This document shows positions 61,526-64,000 of a stretch of 64,000 nt of DNA, in pieces. The notes below the pieces were generated by a model that was not told where the DNA came from, ran no database searches, and saw only the letters and a program-made list of their open reading frames with translations. The position numbers and the translations under genes were made by a program. Origin of the DNA: Janibacter limosus NBRC 16128 (GTDB taxonomy: Bacteria; Actinomycetota; Actinomycetes; Actinomycetales; Dermatophilaceae); the NCBI RefSeq assembly GCF_001570985.1, contig NZ_BCSS01000011.1, positions 25,959-89,958 of the forward strand. The letters are read 5' to 3'. The stretch's first letter is position 1. Each line of letters opens with the position of its first letter.

Positions 61526-61621
61526 GGAGGCGTCTGGGTTCCTGGTGGTCCCCCCGGTCTTCAACACCGGTGAGGCCGAGCATCTCGGTCTGGCGGGTTC
61601 GATTCCCGTCCGCCTCCGCCA
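61526..61621 (+). tRNA. selC: tRNA-Sec (anticodon UCA), CCA encoded
   Basis: GGAGGCG (61526-61532) pairs with CGCCTCC (61611-61617), followed by G and CCA. The anticodon loop CTTCAAC has TCA at 61561-61563 on a 5-bp stem; a long variable arm contains CCGAG/CTCGG; the T-arm has the TTCGATT loop. The 96-nt length with CCA and a UCA anticodon identify the selenocysteine tRNA. A TAAGGT -10-like element lies 7 bp upstream of the tRNA. Confidence 0.96.
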
Positions 61622-61651
61622 GTCTCCACCCTGACGAAGGGAGCGCCACCC

Positions 61652-62995
61652 GTGAGCGAGGACCCGCGCCGGGCCATCCCCCGCACGGACACCGTGCTGG
61701 CTCAGCCTCCCTTCGTCGCAGCGGCCGAGCAGCTGGGTCGCGTCGTCGTGCGCAACGCCGTCGTCGCGGCCCAGCAGCGAGCCCGTGACGGTGAGCTCGC
61801 ACCCGACGAGGTCGTCGGCGCCGCCCTCGCAGCCCTGCCCACCCGGACGAGCTCACTCACCCCGGTGCTCAACGCGACGGGCGTCGTCGTCCACACCAAC
61901 ATCGGGCGAGCACCCCTCTCCCCCAGCGCGATCGACGCCGTCGTCGATGCCGCCGGATACGTGGACGTCGAGATGGACCTGGCCACCGGCGCGCGCAGCC
62001 GGCGGGGAGCGGGAGCGCTGGGCGCCCTGCTCGAGGCGGTCCCGGACGCCGCAGGTGCGTTGGTGGTCAACAACGGCGCGGCGGCGCTGGTCCTCGCGAC
62101 CACCGCACTGGCCGCCGGACGCGAGGTGGTCGTCTCCCGCGGGGAGATGGTCGAGATCGGTGACGGCTTCCGCCTGCCCGACCTGATCGCCTCGACCGGC
62201 GCGCGGCTGCGCGAGGTGGGCACGACCAACCGGACCCACCTGCGTGACTACGCCGACGCGATCGGGCCGGAGACGGGGTGCGTGCTCAAGGTCCATCCGA
62301 GCAACTTCCGGGTCGACGGGTTCGTCACCTCGGTCGGGCTGGACGAGCTGCGAGGGCTCACTCGTCCTGATGGCTCGAGCGTGCCGGTCGTCGCCGACAT
62401 CGGCTCCGGTCTCCTCTCCCCCGACCCGCTGCTGCCCGACGAGCCGGATGCGACGACCTGGCTGCGCGCCGGCGCCACGATCGTCACCGCGAGCGGCGAC
62501 AAGCTGCTCGGCGGACCGCAGGCCGGGCTCGTCCTCGGTGACGCGGAGGTCGTCGAGAAGCTGCGCCAGCATCCCCTCCAGCGTGCGCTGCGCGTCGACA
62601 AGCTCGCCCTCGCCGCGCTCGAGGCGACCGTGCGTGGACCCGTCCCACCCGTGACGGCGGCGCTGCACGCAACCGCCGACGACCTGCGGCCCCGTGTCGA
62701 GGCACTCGCCGCCGAGGTCGGTCGCGAGATCGTCCCGGTCGAGGGTCGAGTCGGTGGCGGGGGCGCCCCCGGGGTCCCACTGCCAGGATGGGCCGTCGAG
62801 ATCCCCGTCGCTGCGGTCGAGCGACTACGCCAGCCCGAGGGTGACCTGCCGGTCGTCCTCGCCCGCGTCGAAGGGGGCCGTGGCCTGGTCGACCTGCGCT
62901 GCATCCCCGCCGACCGGGATGTCGACGTGCTGGCAGCGCTGCGAGCGGCACTGGGGCACGACGGATCTGGCGCGACTCCCCCTTCGTCGTCATGA
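61652..62995 (+). CDS. selA: L-seryl-tRNA(Sec) selenium transferase
   Basis: A 447-residue PLP enzyme converting seryl-tRNA(Sec) to selenocysteyl-tRNA(Sec). VLNATGVVVHTNIGRAPLS and VNNGAAALVLATTALA are family segments, and the PLP Lys is in TASGDKLLGGPQAGLVLG. GTG 61652 follows GAAGGGAG. It lies 30 bp after tRNA-Sec and overlaps selB by 4 bp, so all three serve one pathway. Confidence 0.96.
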   Translation: MSEDPRRAIPRTDTVLAQPPFVAAAEQLGRVVVRNAVVAAQQRARDGELAPDEVVGAALAALPTRTSSLTPVLNATGVVVHTNIGRAPLSPSAIDAVVDAAGYVDVEMDLATGARSRRGAGALGALLEAVPDAAGALVVNNGAAALVLATTALAAGREVVVSRGEMVEIGDGFRLPDLIASTGARLREVGTTNRTHLRDYADAIGPETGCVLKVHPSNFRVDGFVTSVGLDELRGLTRPDGSSVPVVADIGSGLLSPDPLLPDEPDATTWLRAGATIVTASGDKLLGGPQAGLVLGDAEVVEKLRQHPLQRALRVDKLALAALEATVRGPVPPVTAALHATADDLRPRVEALAAEVGREIVPVEGRVGGGGAPGVPLPGWAVEIPVAAVERLRQPEGDLPVVLARVEGGRGLVDLRCIPADRDVDVLAALRAALGHDGSGATPPSSS

Positions 62996-64000
62996 GGAGA
63001 GTGCTCGCCACTGCCGGGCACGTCGACCACGGCAAGTCGACCCTCGTGCAGGCCCTCACGGGGCGCGACCCCGACCGGCTGCGCGAGGAGCGTGAGCGCG
63101 GACTGACGATCCAGCTGGGCTACGCGTGGACGACCCTGCCGAGCGGGGCGGAGGTCGCCTTCGTCGACGTGCCGGGGCACCAGCGCTTCGTCGGGACGAT
63201 GCTCTCCGGGCTCGGCCCGGCGCCAGCGGTGGTCTTCGTCGTCGCCGCCGACCAGGGCTGGCAGGCGCAGAGCAGCGAGCACCTCGCGGCCGTCCAGGCC
63301 CTGGGCATCACCGACGGGCTGCTCGTGCTCACCCGCTGCGACCTGGCCGACGAGCCCCAGCGCGATCAGGTGCGGACGGAGGCCACCCGGCGGTTGACGG
63401 AGGCCGGGCTCGACGTACCGGCGGTGGAGGTGTCGGCCGTCCGCGGCGACGGCATGGACGCGCTGCGGGTCGCTCTCGACGACCTGGCAGGGCGACTGTC
63501 CGAGCCGGATCCCGGTGCGCCCGTGCGGCTCTGGGGCGACCGCAGCTTTTCGGTCTCGGGCGCGGGGACGGTCGTCACCGGCACGCTCGGCGCCGGCACG
63601 GTCCGGGCCGGCGACCGCCTGACACTGCTGGACCACGGACGCGCTCGTGAGGTGAGCGTGCGCGGCCTGCACAGCCAGGACTCCGCTCGCGAGGAGGTCG
63701 GACCGGTCTCTCGGGTCGCGGTCAACCTGCGCCGGGTCGAGTCCGACGAGGTCGGCCGTTCGCTCGCGCTGCTCACGCCGGGAGCCTTCGAGCTGGCATC
63801 GGTCATCGACGTCGCGTTGACCGAGGTGGCCGTCACCGAATCCGCGCATCTGCCCCGGCAGATGCAGGGTGAGGGTGACCACGACAGGGGCGTCGACCGG
63901 GCAACGCTGCACGTCGGGTCGCTCGACATCGCCGTCCACGTGCGTCCGCTCGCGGACGGGCTGGCCCGCCTCTCAGCCGACGTCGACCTGCCGTGGCGGG
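62992..64000 (+). CDS. selB: Selenocysteine-specific elongation factor SelB (partial)
   Basis: The gene starts at ATG 62992, which overlaps the selA stop (ATGA), and is cut by the window end after 336 codons. The GTPase domain is clear: G1 AGHVDHGKST at residues 8-17, effector GLTIQLGYAW, G3 DVPGHQRF and G4 TRCD. Translation-factor-like domain II follows with RSFSVSGAGTVVTGTL. The C-terminal winged helices, which bind the SECIS hairpin, lie beyond the window. It should deliver Sec-tRNA to the UGA of fdnG. Confidence 0.96.
   Translation, partial: MRRVLATAGHVDHGKSTLVQALTGRDPDRLREERERGLTIQLGYAWTTLPSGAEVAFVDVPGHQRFVGTMLSGLGPAPAVVFVVAADQGWQAQSSEHLAAVQALGITDGLLVLTRCDLADEPQRDQVRTEATRRLTEAGLDVPAVEVSAVRGDGMDALRVALDDLAGRLSEPDPGAPVRLWGDRSFSVSGAGTVVTGTLGAGTVRAGDRLTLLDHGRAREVSVRGLHSQDSAREEVGPVSRVAVNLRRVESDEVGRSLALLTPGAFELASVIDVALTEVAVTESAHLPRQMQGEGDHDRGVDRATLHVGSLDIAVHVRPLADGLARLSADVDLPWR

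Noticed and set aside
61526..61621. tRNA-Sec as an integration site for a mobile element
   Set aside because: No integrase, repeated tRNA end or phage gene is seen on either side within the window.

Overview
This is a chromosomal stretch from a very GC-rich actinobacterium. The combination of a DUF222/HNH endonuclease, a DUF6318 lipoprotein, mycothiol-type enzymes (an MDMPI-fold protein and a PIG-L deacetylase), IdeR-type iron boxes, GTG starts, many start-stop overlaps and near-leaderless promoters suggests Micrococcales, probably Intrasporangiaceae (Janibacter-like). The family call is inference; no 16S or marker tree was available. No prophage, IS element, integrase or CRISPR array was seen. 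Left part (1-10.3 kb): a LysR regulator, a frameshifted DUF2786 relic, two GNAT acetyltransferases, a DUF1801 protein, the HNH protein, a lipoprotein/secreted-protein pair, nadE behind a tandem repeat, an EamA transporter remnant and a small membrane protein. 10.4-19.3 kb: a BM3-like stand-alone P450, then a six-gene minus-strand operon (Baeyer-Villiger monooxygenase, SDR, nitronate monooxygenase, aldo/keto reductase, class III aminotransferase, acyl-CoA synthetase) that looks catabolic. 19.4-23.5 kb: a nitrite/NO island consisting of a cysteine-bearing regulator divergent from DUF2249, hemerythrin and a large membrane-cupredoxin-NirK fusion. 23.5-34.7 kb: secreted proteins, a hydrolase, a cupin, ahpC-ahpF with a PerR/Fur-like box, a streptogrisin-like protease, a cNMP/CBS/DUF294 protein coupled to a DnaQ-like exonuclease, an amidohydrolase, a nucleosidase and a TPR protein carrying the same type of box. 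34.7-41.7 kb: fumC, a LOG-family protein, an MpaB-type oxygenase, an MFS transporter and a TetR/sterol-desaturase pair with a perfect operator, followed by a long inverted repeat. 41.7-48.1 kb: iron functions, namely a siderophore ABC importer under an IdeR box and a small Cys-rich protein plus ferritin under a second box. 48.1-51.2 kb: a HAD phosphatase, an HpcH/HpaI aldolase and an unusual zinc-ribbon SDR. 51.3-64 kb is a selenium and formate island. The formate dehydrogenase alpha gene contains an in-frame UGA read as selenocysteine, followed by a SECIS hairpin that matches E. coli fdhF position for position. It is followed by its iron-sulfur and NrfD-like membrane subunits and an OFA-type transporter. 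After a secreted protein and an acyl-CoA dehydrogenase come a rhodanese coupled to selD, tRNA-Sec (UCA), selA and selB (cut by the window end). Together these genes make, load and insert selenocysteine into the neighbouring enzyme.
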